Below the pieces are notes generated by a model. That model was not told the origin of the DNA and did not search any database. It was given only the letters and a program-made list of their open reading frames with translations. 47,034 nt of DNA from a virus. Position 1 is the stretch's first letter; every line of letters begins with the position of its first letter. The position numbers were made by a program, and so were the translations under genes. This document shows positions 39,478 through 46,951 of the stretch, in pieces. Location: positions 1 to 47,034 of IMG/VR virus record IMGVR_UViG_3300002131_000103. One strand, 5' to 3'.

Positions 39478-39659
39478 TGTATTGGTCTTTATTCGTTATA
39501 ACAGCTTTAGCAGGATCTTTAGATAACCAAAATGAGTACGTGCATCTAGATACTTTTAACTCTAGAATCGAGTGCGAATACGCAAAAGCGCGGATATACC
39601 GTTTTATGATTGTACCAAAAGAAGTTATAATCGAGTGTGTTAAAACAGATGAGGCATAA
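39477..39659 (+). CDS. Small, possibly exported hypothetical protein
   Basis: The 60-residue product begins with a short hydrophobic segment (MYWSLFVITALAGS) that could be a signal or anchor, followed by a region with two Cys (IECEYAKAR, VIIECVKTD). ATG 39477 overlaps the previous stop; a TTG 18 bases upstream is less likely. Function unknown. Confidence 0.5.
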   Translation: MYWSLFVITALAGSLDNQNEYVHLDTFNSRIECEYAKARIYRFMIVPKEVIIECVKTDEA

Positions 39660-39881
39660 ATGAAAACTGTATACGAAAAAACTGCAATGCTAACTAATAC
39701 CCGAACTGATATAAAAATAGAAGTAGAGGTTGATAATGTTAGAGCTAACCAATCGCTTGACGTATATGTCGCGACAAATAAGATTAAAATGATCTGGAAT
39801 GGTAGAATATACGTCGGCAATAAAGGTGGTATGGAATTTACTACAGCTGGCCCAGTACAACACATAATTAAAGGTAGATGA
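39660..39881 (+). CDS. Small hypothetical protein, beta-rich
   Basis: The 73-residue protein has alternating strands (TDIKIEVEVDNVRANQSLDV, KIKMIWNGRIYVGNK) and no recognised motif. It abuts both neighbours with no spacing, in the unit leading to the phosphomannomutase-like gene. Confidence 0.55.
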   Translation: MKTVYEKTAMLTNTRTDIKIEVEVDNVRANQSLDVYVATNKIKMIWNGRIYVGNKGGMEFTTAGPVQHIIKGR

Positions 39882-40613
39882 ATGAAAACTAAATACGTAT
39901 TTGATGTAGATGGTACTCTTACTCCGAGCCGCGGTTTAATTGATCCTGAATTCAAAGCGTTTTTCAACGCGTTTTGTCTATTCAATGACGTTTATCTAGT
40001 TACAGGAAGCGACCGTGATAAAACTATTGAACAAGTGGGCGAAGACACATATAATCTGTGCAAAAGAGTATATCAATGTTCAGGCAATGATGTGTGGGAA
40101 CGCGATGTAAACATCAGAACTAATGGCTGGATAATCCCAACAGAAGTTCATCAGTTGTTAAGAGAATTTGTACGACTTAGTGAATTTCCGATACGCGCTG
40201 GTAATCATATTGAAGAACGACCTGGAATGGTTAACTTCAGTATTGTAGGCCGTAACGCCAGTCTAGAACAGCGAGCAGAATATGTTGCTTATGATACTCG
40301 TAAAAAAGAACGTGAAGTATTAGCTCGTATTATCACTAACGAGTTCCCGGATATTACTGCAACAGTAGGCGGTGAAACTGGAATTGATATCGGTCAACGT
40401 GGCTCAGATAAAAGCCAAATACTAAAAGACTTTGGAAAAAGTAATAGAATACATTTTTATGGTGATGCTATATTCGAAGGTGGTAACGACTACCCATTAG
40501 CTCAAGCATTAAAGAAATTTCAATTAGGATTTTCACATCGTGTTACTGATTGGGAAGATACCTTTGTTAAACTAGAAATATTAGAGTCTGTACAGAGAGA
40601 AGAATTCGAATGA
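39882..40613 (+). CDS. HAD-family phosphomannomutase-like protein
   Basis: The 243-residue protein resembles eukaryotic-type phosphomannomutases: FDVDGTLTPSR (catalytic Asp8 and Asp10), VTGSDRDKTIEQVGED, ERPGMVNFSIVGRNAS followed by LEQRAEY, and FYGDAIFEGGNDYPLA. PMM interconverts mannose-6- and mannose-1-phosphate for GDP-mannose. A sugar-phosphatase activity is an alternative. With the dehydrogenase and cytidylyltransferase nearby it supports activated-sugar synthesis. Confidence 0.8.
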   Translation: MKTKYVFDVDGTLTPSRGLIDPEFKAFFNAFCLFNDVYLVTGSDRDKTIEQVGEDTYNLCKRVYQCSGNDVWERDVNIRTNGWIIPTEVHQLLREFVRLSEFPIRAGNHIEERPGMVNFSIVGRNASLEQRAEYVAYDTRKKEREVLARIITNEFPDITATVGGETGIDIGQRGSDKSQILKDFGKSNRIHFYGDAIFEGGNDYPLAQALKKFQLGFSHRVTDWEDTFVKLEILESVQREEFE

Positions 40614-41224
40614 AAGTATACATCGGTGAATATCCTAGTAGATTAACTTGTAATATACATACCAACCACATGCATAAAAAGTATGGGTGGTACAGTTGGA
40701 ATGAAAATGTAAGTCACGAAGACTATGTGTTTGAAGCTATTGAAGATATAGTACAGGACGTGTATAATGTTTTCAATTGGATCTGGTTTGATCGTCGTGT
40801 TCAGAAAATAAAAGTTAAAATTAACAAGTGGGACACTTGGAGCATGGATCATACATTAGCTTCAATTGTATTACCAATGCTAAAACAATTACAAGAAACT
40901 AAACACGGCAGCCCCTTTGTTGATGATAAAGACGTGCCGAAAGAATTGCGTAGTACTAGCGCTCCTCCAAAAGAAAATAAGTGGGACACAGACGCTAATC
41001 ACTTTCTTCGTTGGGATTGGGTTCTTGATGAAATGATCTGGGCATTTGAACAAAAGTGCCGTGATGATTGGGAAAGCGATTACTACAAATATGATGAAGC
41101 CCCTGAAGAACAATTTGGATTGAAGCTTGTATGGGAAGACCGTACAGCCAGAGAAGCACATCAAAAACGAATGACAAATGGGTTTAAATTGTTTGGAAAA
41201 TACTACGAGGGTCTTTGGGACTAA
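40610..41224 (+). CDS. Conserved phage hypothetical protein, Trp-rich
   Basis: The 204-residue protein contains many Trp and aromatic residues, including FNWIWFDRRVQKIKVKINKWDTWSMD split over residues 52-78, LPMLKQLQETKHGSP and RWDWVLDEMIWAFEQKCRDD. I recall this pattern as a conserved T4-type and other-phage protein of unknown function. ATGA overlaps with both neighbours. No catalytic motif is clear. Confidence 0.65.
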   Translation: MKVYIGEYPSRLTCNIHTNHMHKKYGWYSWNENVSHEDYVFEAIEDIVQDVYNVFNWIWFDRRVQKIKVKINKWDTWSMDHTLASIVLPMLKQLQETKHGSPFVDDKDVPKELRSTSAPPKENKWDTDANHFLRWDWVLDEMIWAFEQKCRDDWESDYYKYDEAPEEQFGLKLVWEDRTAREAHQKRMTNGFKLFGKYYEGLWD

Positions 41225-41391
41225 TGAAAAAATTCTGGCGGGTTTGGGCTAAAAGCTTAGGCGAAAAAGTAGGTGAAACTGACAAGCAAGCAGATGCAGT
41301 GGCCGTGATCAGAACGTTTTGGTGGGTTGTACATATTGCTACTTGCTTTATGATTATTATACATAACACAACAAAGTTAGGATGGATATAA
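41224..41391 (+). CDS. Small membrane protein
   Basis: The 55-residue protein starts MKKFWRVWAKSLGEKVGE and has one hydrophobic segment near its end (WWVVHIATCFMIIIH), so it is a tail-anchored membrane peptide. I recall similar short genes in cyanophages. The stop overlaps the next ATG (TAATG). Role unknown. Confidence 0.65.
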   Translation: MKKFWRVWAKSLGEKVGETDKQADAVAVIRTFWWVVHIATCFMIIIHNTTKLGWI

Positions 41392-41636
41392 TGTTTACAA
41401 TAGAAATGGATTGGGATGAAACGGCTATTACTATTCTAGACACAAACGCAGAGTTTGAAGATCTTCAAATTATTATGTATGATGATATAGTATACATAAG
41501 ACAATTTGACGAAGATACAGAAAGTTTTAGCTTAATAGCTATATCGCCAGAAATGATGTTAGCGCTTCAAAAATCTTTTACGCTACCTAATGGTGCGTAT
41601 TATTTAAAAAAGCCAGATAAAAGGGATTTGTATTAA
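41391..41636 (+). CDS. Conserved small phage protein
   Basis: The 81-residue protein MFTIEMDWDETAITILD, then EFEDLQIIMYDDIVYIRQFD and a YYLKK end, matches a short T4-type family of unknown function. ATG 41391 is preferred because it overlaps the upstream stop and has AGGA eight bases ahead; ATG 41382 is the alternative. Confidence 0.65.
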   Translation: MFTIEMDWDETAITILDTNAEFEDLQIIMYDDIVYIRQFDEDTESFSLIAISPEMMLALQKSFTLPNGAYYLKKPDKRDLY

Positions 41637-41637
41637 A

Positions 41638-41970
41638 ATGAAATATGTGATTGATATCGACGGAACTATTTGCAAAGAAGTTATTCTTCCAAATGGTAAA
41701 AAAGACTATGCTAATCATATTCCATACATGGATCGTATTGCAAAAGTAAATGCATTATACAAGGCTGGACACACAATTAAGTATATGACTGCTCGTGGCT
41801 GCGTTAGTGGCATTGACTATTATCAACTAACAAAAGATCAACTAGTAAACTGGGGCGCAAAGCATCACGAACTAAGCGTTGGTAAGAAAGAACACTACGA
41901 CATTTGGATTGACGATAAAGCATTTTGGAGTGAAAACTTCTTCCGTAGCACAGGAGAAACCTATGAGTAA
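41638..41970 (+). CDS. HAD-like phosphatase
   Basis: The 110-residue protein has YVIDIDGTIC (Asp6, Asp8), HTIKYMTARG and WIDDKAFW, the core HAD motifs in a minimal form like those in capsule-sugar phosphatases. The third motif Lys appears in VGKKEHYDIW. It overlaps the aldolase start by 8 bases. Substrate unknown; a sugar phosphate is likely by context. Confidence 0.75.
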   Translation: MKYVIDIDGTICKEVILPNGKKDYANHIPYMDRIAKVNALYKAGHTIKYMTARGCVSGIDYYQLTKDQLVNWGAKHHELSVGKKEHYDIWIDDKAFWSENFFRSTGETYE

Positions 41971-42757
41971 ATTTATCGCAGCAATGGATCATAGCGGCGG
42001 TTCTACCGGTGGTGTCCTAAAAAATTACGACCAAGAATATACTGAAGAAAACAAAATGGATTTAGTCCATGAAATGCGTCTTAGAATGGTTAACTCTCCT
42101 GACTTCAACAGCACTAACATCTGGGGAGCAATCCTCTACCAAGATACAGTTGAACGTGGAATGGTTCCAATCCTTAAAGCTAAAGGCATTCAATCATTTC
42201 TTAAAGTAGACAGTGGTTGTGAAGAAAACGGATATCTAAAATATTTCAAATTAGATAAAATGATAGATGTTGCGCATGAACATGAATGCTATGGTACAAA
42301 GATGCGTAGTATTGTTAAGAGTTTAGATGTAATGGATATGATTTTAGAGCAACAGTTTGCATTAGCTGAAAGAATCTATAATGTTGGATTGATGCCAATT
42401 ATCGAACCAGAAATTCCTATTGAACACCCTGACAAAGCAAACATGGAAGAAGCATTGTTTTTGAGATTGAAGGCATTTTTAGATAACTACAAAGGTAAAT
42501 GTATTCTTAAACTTACATTGCCAGAAATTCCAAATACTTATTGGTTATTGAATCAATATCAAAATGTTCATAAAGTTGTTGGGCTCAGTGGTGGTTATTC
42601 TACTCAAGAAGCTTGCGAACGACTAAGCAAAAATAATAATATGAGCGCAAGTTTTAGTAGAGCATTAAGTGAGCGCCTAACTAAAGGGTTGACAAATGAA
42701 GAATTTGATTATATAATTGGATTCAATATCTCTAATATAGCAGCAGCGTCCTCATAA
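41963..42757 (+). CDS. Class I fructose-bisphosphate aldolase (bacterial fda type)
   Basis: The 264-residue protein matches Staphylococcus-type class I aldolase: FIAAMDHSGGSTGG (Asp9), ILYQDTVERG, FLKVDSGCEENG, YGTKMRS, GLMPIIEPEIPIEHPDKANM (Glu148, Glu150), CILKLTLPEIPNTYWL with Schiff-base Lys183, VVGLSGGYSTQEAC and ASFSRALSERL. It is about 30 residues shorter than cellular forms (about 296), mainly at the N-terminus. It would interconvert fructose-1,6-bisphosphate with triose phosphates. AGGAGA precedes ATG 41963; a longer upstream frame is rejected. Cyanophages carry transaldolase instead. Confidence 0.88.
   Translation: MSKFIAAMDHSGGSTGGVLKNYDQEYTEENKMDLVHEMRLRMVNSPDFNSTNIWGAILYQDTVERGMVPILKAKGIQSFLKVDSGCEENGYLKYFKLDKMIDVAHEHECYGTKMRSIVKSLDVMDMILEQQFALAERIYNVGLMPIIEPEIPIEHPDKANMEEALFLRLKAFLDNYKGKCILKLTLPEIPNTYWLLNQYQNVHKVVGLSGGYSTQEACERLSKNNNMSASFSRALSERLTKGLTNEEFDYIIGFNISNIAAASS
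42689..42717 (+). promoter_or_regulatory. Intragenic consensus promoter in the aldolase gene
   Basis: TTGACA (42689-42694), 17 bp, TATAAT (42712-42717), perfect, 56 bases before the glutaredoxin gene. Despite lying in coding sequence, spacing and hexamers match the promoter family exactly. Confidence 0.65.
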
Positions 42758-42772
42758 TAACTGGAGAATCAA

Positions 42773-43030
42773 ATGATTACTATTTACGGTAAGCCGCAGT
42801 GTGGCTTTTGCACAAAGGCTAAAAATCTAGCAGATAGCCACGGCTTAGAATATGAATATAAAGATGTTACTGTTGGTCTAGATACTCTTGATGAACTTAA
42901 GGGGCGGGCGCCAGTAGAAGTACGTTCTGTCCCACAGATTTTTGTCAGAAATGAATATATTGGCGGGTATAATGACTTCGCGAAGTATATTGAAGAAACA
43001 GGCTTTAACGGCTCAGGGTATTCTTTGTAA
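42773..43030 (+). CDS. Glutaredoxin
   Basis: The 85-residue protein has ITIYGKPQCGFCTKAK with the redox pair Cys10-Cys13, VRSVPQIFV with the cis-Pro, and IGGYNDFAKY for glutathione contact. It probably reduces the CESC tail of the phage NrdA, as T4 NrdC does. It is preceded by a perfect promoter within the aldolase gene and GGAG before the ATG. Confidence 0.93.
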   Translation: MITIYGKPQCGFCTKAKNLADSHGLEYEYKDVTVGLDTLDELKGRAPVEVRSVPQIFVRNEYIGGYNDFAKYIEETGFNGSGYSL

Positions 43031-43058
43031 AAAAGTTGCAATTAAATGAAAATAACTG

Positions 43059-43087
43059 TTGACATTTGCTTTTGAATGATGTATAAT
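43059..43087 (+). promoter_or_regulatory. Consensus promoter
   Basis: TTGACA (43059-43064), 17 bp, TATAAT (43082-43087), perfect. It drives two accessory genes and DNA ligase. Confidence 0.88.
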
Positions 43088-43117
43088 AGTCTTATAAATT
43101 AATAAAGAGGCTATATC

Positions 43118-43438
43118 ATGATTACTTGGGAAGATTATAAAGCGCCGTATGTATTTCCTAAAACTTGGGAAGATACATCTTGGGGTAACGACGAATTACC
43201 GTCCTTTGAGGTTAACGGCTATAAAATCTGGGTTAATTCACCAGATGAAGCTGAAAGGTTAGAAACTGGTACAGAAGATTGGATCTTTGCTATAACATAT
43301 TGCTCGGAAAGAGGAGCGCTAGTACTACGCAATTCTTTAGGAGCTGATGAAGACCTACTAACCACTATGGACTTCGACGAAGCAGTAGTTTTTGTTCACC
43401 GTATGCATGCTACCGCATTAAAAAACGAAAATAACTAA
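43118..43438 (+). CDS. Hypothetical protein
   Basis: The 106-residue protein starts MITWEDYKAPYVFPKTWEDT and includes FEVNGYKIWVNSPDEAERLE. No family recognised; the first part looks beta and aromatic, the last helical. AGAGGCTAT precedes the ATG. It heads the ligase unit. Confidence 0.6.
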   Translation: MITWEDYKAPYVFPKTWEDTSWGNDELPSFEVNGYKIWVNSPDEAERLETGTEDWIFAITYCSERGALVLRNSLGADEDLLTTMDFDEAVVFVHRMHATALKNENN

Positions 43439-43450
43439 GGAGTTTATATT

Positions 43451-43879
43451 ATGAGCATGCATATGATTCACGGTGTACAAGTACACGGAAATTCTAAGAG
43501 CAAGCCTAAAAAGTTAGACATGGCTAAAGTTGAATTAGCTTGGCGAAAGTATAATAAAGAGATGCGTAGCAAACATATGCATCGCTATCAGTTCGAAACT
43601 TTACAAGATTATGTTAACTATATAACAGGCAAAACGCCAAAACAAAAAAAGGAATTTGTGCCATATGAAGCGCCAAAGCAGACTATCCGCGACTCAACGC
43701 AGTATCCAAGCCGCATCGAACAGGCGACGGACTCAATACCTGGGGCTGGCACTAAAGTCGAGCGACCTAGATATACAGGAGACCTCATCATCGGAATTGG
43801 AACAATGCACAAATCAAACCTTGTTCCAATCATGCGCGGAACTAGCCAAGCAATAGATATAGCAAATATGCGCCGTTAA
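43451..43879 (+). CDS. Conserved T4-type hypothetical protein
   Basis: The 142-residue protein begins HMIHGVQVHGNSKSKPKKLD, then NKEMRSKHMHRYQFETLQDY followed by VNYITGK. I recall this order from cyanophages just as a conserved hypothetical. It is basic, with a Pro-rich centre. It lies directly before DNA ligase. No enzyme motif visible. Confidence 0.65.
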   Translation: MSMHMIHGVQVHGNSKSKPKKLDMAKVELAWRKYNKEMRSKHMHRYQFETLQDYVNYITGKTPKQKKEFVPYEAPKQTIRDSTQYPSRIEQATDSIPGAGTKVERPRYTGDLIIGIGTMHKSNLVPIMRGTSQAIDIANMRR

Positions 43880-43897
43880 ACAAAATAGGATAAGATT

Positions 43898-45058
43898 ATG
43901 ATTGTAGATATTATTGCAGGTACAAGCCCCCTCTATAAGCGAGATTCAAAAGGCAACGTTCGTGTTTGGCGAGCTGAAGTTGGTGTCACTGGCGCTAGTT
44001 GTTTTTGGAGAGCTATTTCTGGTCTTGAAGATGGTAAGCAAGTCGAATCTGGTTGGAAAGTTGTACAACAAAAAAATGTCGGAAAAGCTAATGAAACATC
44101 TCTAGAAGATCAAGCCGTTGCAGAAATGATGGCCGAATTTAATAAAAAAGCTGAGCGTGGTTACTTTAGACTTCGTACTGCTATCGACACTTTCGATAAG
44201 ATCAAACCAATGCTTGCTTCTAAGCACGAGGATGCTAAATATGATTTTGAAAATGAATTACACTTTTCTCAGCCAAAGCTAGATGGTATTCGTTGTATTG
44301 CACGACGTGATGGTTTATGGTCTCGTTCTGGAAAAGAGATTGTATCATGTCCTCATATTATGAGAGAACTAATTAGTTTCTTTCAAATGCATCCTGAAGC
44401 AATTCTTGATGGTGAACTATACAACCATGATCTCAGAGATGACTTTAATAAGATCACATCACTAGTTCGTAAAACTAAACCAACAACTGCCGATACTGAA
44501 GAAGCAAGAGGTTTAGTTCAGTATCATGTTTATGATATGATTGAAGTGCCTGAAGAAGTCATTGATCTATATGGTGACTCTGTGTTTTTCTACGATCGTT
44601 GGCAATGGTTTCACGATCAAGGATATAATGATTCAGTTAAAGTTGTAGAGACTCGTGTTGTTCATGATATTGAAACTATGGATAATGTTTATGGTCAGTA
44701 TTTAGAAGCTGGATATGAAGGTCAGATGATCCGTAGAAATACTCAGTATGAACAAAACAAACGTTCTAAATCACTCATTAAACGTAAAGAATTCATCACC
44801 GAAGAGTTCACTGTAGTGGCAGTAGAAGAGGGTAAAGGTAACTGGGCAGGACATATTAAAAGGTTCATTTTACAGTTGCCTGAGGGTACACAGTTTGGCG
44901 CAGGAGTACGTGGTACACAAGACACTATGAGAAATATGTTTGAGGTGAATCAGACCCCTGTGTGGGCTACTCTACGGTATTTTACACCAACACCAGATGG
45001 TATCCCACGGTTCCCAGTTGTAATTGACTGGGGATTTGAAAAACAACGCGAAGATTAA
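43898..45058 (+). CDS. 30: ATP-dependent DNA ligase (gp30-like)
   Basis: The 386-residue ligase seals nicks. Motif I is FSQPKLDGIRC with adenylated Lys127, followed by EAILDGELYNHDL (motif III), YEGQMIRRNTQYE (motif IV) and LIKRKEFITEEFTV (motif V). The N-terminal 90 residues (GNVRVWRAEVG, KNVGKANETSLEDQA) resemble a WGR-like domain rather than the T4 ligase N-domain, as in the marine branch. The C-terminal OB fold is present (GHIKRFILQLPEG). Confidence 0.92.
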   Translation: MIVDIIAGTSPLYKRDSKGNVRVWRAEVGVTGASCFWRAISGLEDGKQVESGWKVVQQKNVGKANETSLEDQAVAEMMAEFNKKAERGYFRLRTAIDTFDKIKPMLASKHEDAKYDFENELHFSQPKLDGIRCIARRDGLWSRSGKEIVSCPHIMRELISFFQMHPEAILDGELYNHDLRDDFNKITSLVRKTKPTTADTEEARGLVQYHVYDMIEVPEEVIDLYGDSVFFYDRWQWFHDQGYNDSVKVVETRVVHDIETMDNVYGQYLEAGYEGQMIRRNTQYEQNKRSKSLIKRKEFITEEFTVVAVEEGKGNWAGHIKRFILQLPEGTQFGAGVRGTQDTMRNMFEVNQTPVWATLRYFTPTPDGIPRFPVVIDWGFEKQRED

Positions 45059-45066
45059 GGAGGCTT

Positions 45067-45249
45067 ATGCCAACGTATGCATACAGATGTGATGAATGCA
45101 ATCACCAATTTGAAAAGCTACAGAAAATGAGTGACGAACCGTTAAAACATTGCCCATCGTGCTTTGCCGAAAAGTTAGTAAAAATTATTAATGCTGGCGG
45201 CGGGTTTCAGTTGAAAGGCAAAGGTTGGTTCAAGAGCGGCGGCTACTAG
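45067..45249 (+). CDS. FmdB-type zinc ribbon protein
   Basis: The 60-residue protein has PTYAYRCDECNHQFEKLQKM and LKHCPSCFAEKLVKI, two CxxC knuckles of the putative regulatory FmdB/CxxC-SSSS family, then a Gly-rich end (GGGFQLKGKGWFKSGGY). Binding of nucleic acid or a metal-site role is assumed for the family. AGGAGG before the ATG predicts strong translation. Confidence 0.85.
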   Translation: MPTYAYRCDECNHQFEKLQKMSDEPLKHCPSCFAEKLVKIINAGGGFQLKGKGWFKSGGY

Positions 45250-45258
45250 GCTACAGCC

Positions 45259-45266
45259 TATAAATA
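45259..45266 (+). promoter_or_regulatory. T4-type late promoter motif
   Basis: Perfect TATAAATA in the short gap before the endonuclease-like gene. It is in an early-type region, so its use is uncertain. Confidence 0.45.
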
Positions 45267-45295
45267 CCCTTATTATTACAATGATAGGGTACTGT

Positions 45296-45745
45296 ATGTG
45301 GTTTTATAAAGGTGAGGAATTCACCTCTGAGATGATTGAAGACTGGATTGGGTTTGTTTATTTGATTACAGATAAATCTAATGGTATGAAATACGTTGGT
45401 AAAAAACTGCTTACTTCAGTACGAAAGCTCCCGCCGCTCAAAGGAAACAAAAGAAGAAGGACTGTAATTAAAGAAACTGATTGGAAGAAATATTATGGTT
45501 CTTCAGAAACAGTAAAATTGATGATAGAAGAGAAAGGGGTAGACAATTTCCAGCGTGAAATTTTATATCTGTGTACTACGAAAGGACAGCTTGGCTATTT
45601 AGAAGCTAAGTATCAGTTTGTAAACGATGTTCTTCTTAGGGACGATTATTACAACGGAATTATCCAAGCGAAAATCCATCGTAATCATGTAAAGAGTCTC
45701 ATAGGTATGGAAATTGATATGAAAGAAAGTGAAATTAACTGTTGA
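45296..45745 (+). CDS. GIY-YIG-like endonuclease
   Basis: The 149-residue protein has IGFVYLITDKSNGMKYVGKK, a GIY-YIG core in which the first motif reads FVYLI and the second YVG, followed by basic residues, DWKKYYGSS, NFQREILYLC and LEAKYQF with a metal-binding Glu. Marine T4-type phages carry such genes, sometimes as homing endonucleases or in DNA metabolism. ATG 45296 is chosen because WFYKGEEF is the usual opening; ATG 45281 is possible. It does not interrupt a gene. Confidence 0.75.
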   Translation: MWFYKGEEFTSEMIEDWIGFVYLITDKSNGMKYVGKKLLTSVRKLPPLKGNKRRRTVIKETDWKKYYGSSETVKLMIEEKGVDNFQREILYLCTTKGQLGYLEAKYQFVNDVLLRDDYYNGIIQAKIHRNHVKSLIGMEIDMKESEINC

Positions 45746-45770
45746 CATTTGCTCGAATATAAGCTATAAT
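45742..45770 (+). promoter_or_regulatory. Consensus promoter
   Basis: TTGACA (45742-45747), 17 bp, TATAAT (45765-45770), perfect, at the stop of the endonuclease-like gene. Confidence 0.87.
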
Positions 45771-45807
45771 AGTTAATATAAATTGAATACCAAACTTGGA
45801 GAATAAC

Positions 45808-46047
45808 ATGATGAACGTAACTCGCAAAAGTGTTCTTACTGGAAAAACTCGCACATGGAGTATTTCGGTTCAACCCGAAGATTTGGCTCTGTATGAAACA
45901 GGTTCTATTTCTATCCATGAAGCAATGCCTTACCTCAACTCATCAGATCGCGAGTTTATTATGGTTGGCATTACTAACAAAGAGTGGAGAAATGCTTTTT
46001 CATCTGAATTGAAAGAGATTGTTAACGATAAATTTGGAACAGTTTAA
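45808..46047 (+). CDS. Conserved small phage protein
   Basis: The 79-residue protein has VTRKSVLTGKTRTWSISV, EAMPYLNSSDREFIMVGIT and EEWR-like NKEWRNAF, a pattern common in many phages (REFIMTGIT). Its function is unknown. GGAG at 45798-45801 fits ATG 45808 rather than a TTG at 45796. Confidence 0.75.
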   Translation: MMNVTRKSVLTGKTRTWSISVQPEDLALYETGSISIHEAMPYLNSSDREFIMVGITNKEWRNAFSSELKEIVNDKFGTV

Positions 46048-46050
46048 TAT

Positions 46051-46659
46051 ATGATAATTCTATTTAATGGTCCTCCAGGCTCTGGGAAAGATTTAGCAGC
46101 AGATTTCTTTAAGGCTCGTGGATTTAAACACTTGTCGTTCAAATATCGGTTGTATACAGAAACTATAAAGTACTTCAACGTAGACAAAGAGTGGTTTATG
46201 GAACGGTATGAAGATCGCAGTTTAAAGGAAGTTCCTACAAGTTGGCTTGGAAACATGTCTTGTCGTGAAGCAATGATATATGTCTCTGAAAAAAAAATCA
46301 AACCTCGATATGGTCTAGACTACTTTGGTAAACAGGTAGCTTCAGAGATCGACACAACACAAGATTATTGCATCTCTGATGGTGGGTTCATAGACGAGCT
46401 TATTCCAGTAGTTGAAATGGTTGGCAATAAGAATTTCTGCTTAGTACAACTTACTCGTGAAGGGCATGATTTCTCAACAGACTCTCGCAGATATTTTGAC
46501 GGAGTTATCACTAAAGAATATGTACTAAATAAAAAGACAGAAATTGAAAATAAGTATGTACTTCCGCACAAATTTGATGTATTATCATATAGAGTACATA
46601 ACAACTCAAACCTTTCAGACTTCGAAGAAGCTTTAAAAGATATCTTTGAAACAATATAA
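46051..46659 (+). CDS. P-loop nucleotide kinase-like protein
   Basis: The 202-residue protein starts MIILFNGPPGSGKDLAADFF, a Walker A (GPPGSGKD), then KHLSFKYRLYTETIKY and YCISDGGFIDEL as the Walker B region, with a lid-like DFSTDSRRYF. This fits deoxynucleotide monophosphate kinases such as T4 gp1, though only the P-loop part is clearly shared. It would complete dNTP supply with RNR, ThyA and DHFR. Confidence 0.7.
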   Translation: MIILFNGPPGSGKDLAADFFKARGFKHLSFKYRLYTETIKYFNVDKEWFMERYEDRSLKEVPTSWLGNMSCREAMIYVSEKKIKPRYGLDYFGKQVASEIDTTQDYCISDGGFIDELIPVVEMVGNKNFCLVQLTREGHDFSTDSRRYFDGVITKEYVLNKKTEIENKYVLPHKFDVLSYRVHNNSNLSDFEEALKDIFETI

Positions 46660-46686
46660 ATATTAATACGAACTAGGAGTTATATT

Positions 46687-46944
46687 ATGATGACTAAAGA
46701 CGATATGAAAATCGCTTTGCAGCAAGGTGTTTGCAATGTTACATTTACCAAAGTAAATGGTGACGAGCGGGTAATGAAGTGCACTCTTAAAGAAGATCTT
46801 CTTCCTGCAAAACCTTTAGTAACTGAAGATGCAGAAACTAAAACAAAAAAACCGAATCCAGATGTTCTCGCGGTATATGACGTTAAAGCTGCTGGCTGGC
46901 GCTCATTCCGTTGGGATTCATTGAAAGATTTTGAGTTGGAGTAA
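46687..46944 (+). CDS. DUF2693-like small protein
   Basis: The 85-residue protein has DDMKIALQQGVCNVTFTKVN, GDERVMKCTLKEDLLP and GWRSFRWDSLKDFE, matching a family I recall as DUF2693, frequent in T4-type phages and thought to be an early protein of unknown role. AGGAG precedes the ATG. Confidence 0.75.
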   Translation: MMTKDDMKIALQQGVCNVTFTKVNGDERVMKCTLKEDLLPAKPLVTEDAETKTKKPNPDVLAVYDVKAAGWRSFRWDSLKDFELE

Positions 46945-46951
46945 TAGACAA

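Noticed and set aside
45265-45292. TACCCT/AGGGTA pairing around the endonuclease start as a riboswitch
   Set aside because: Only six pairs with a long loop; too weak to call.
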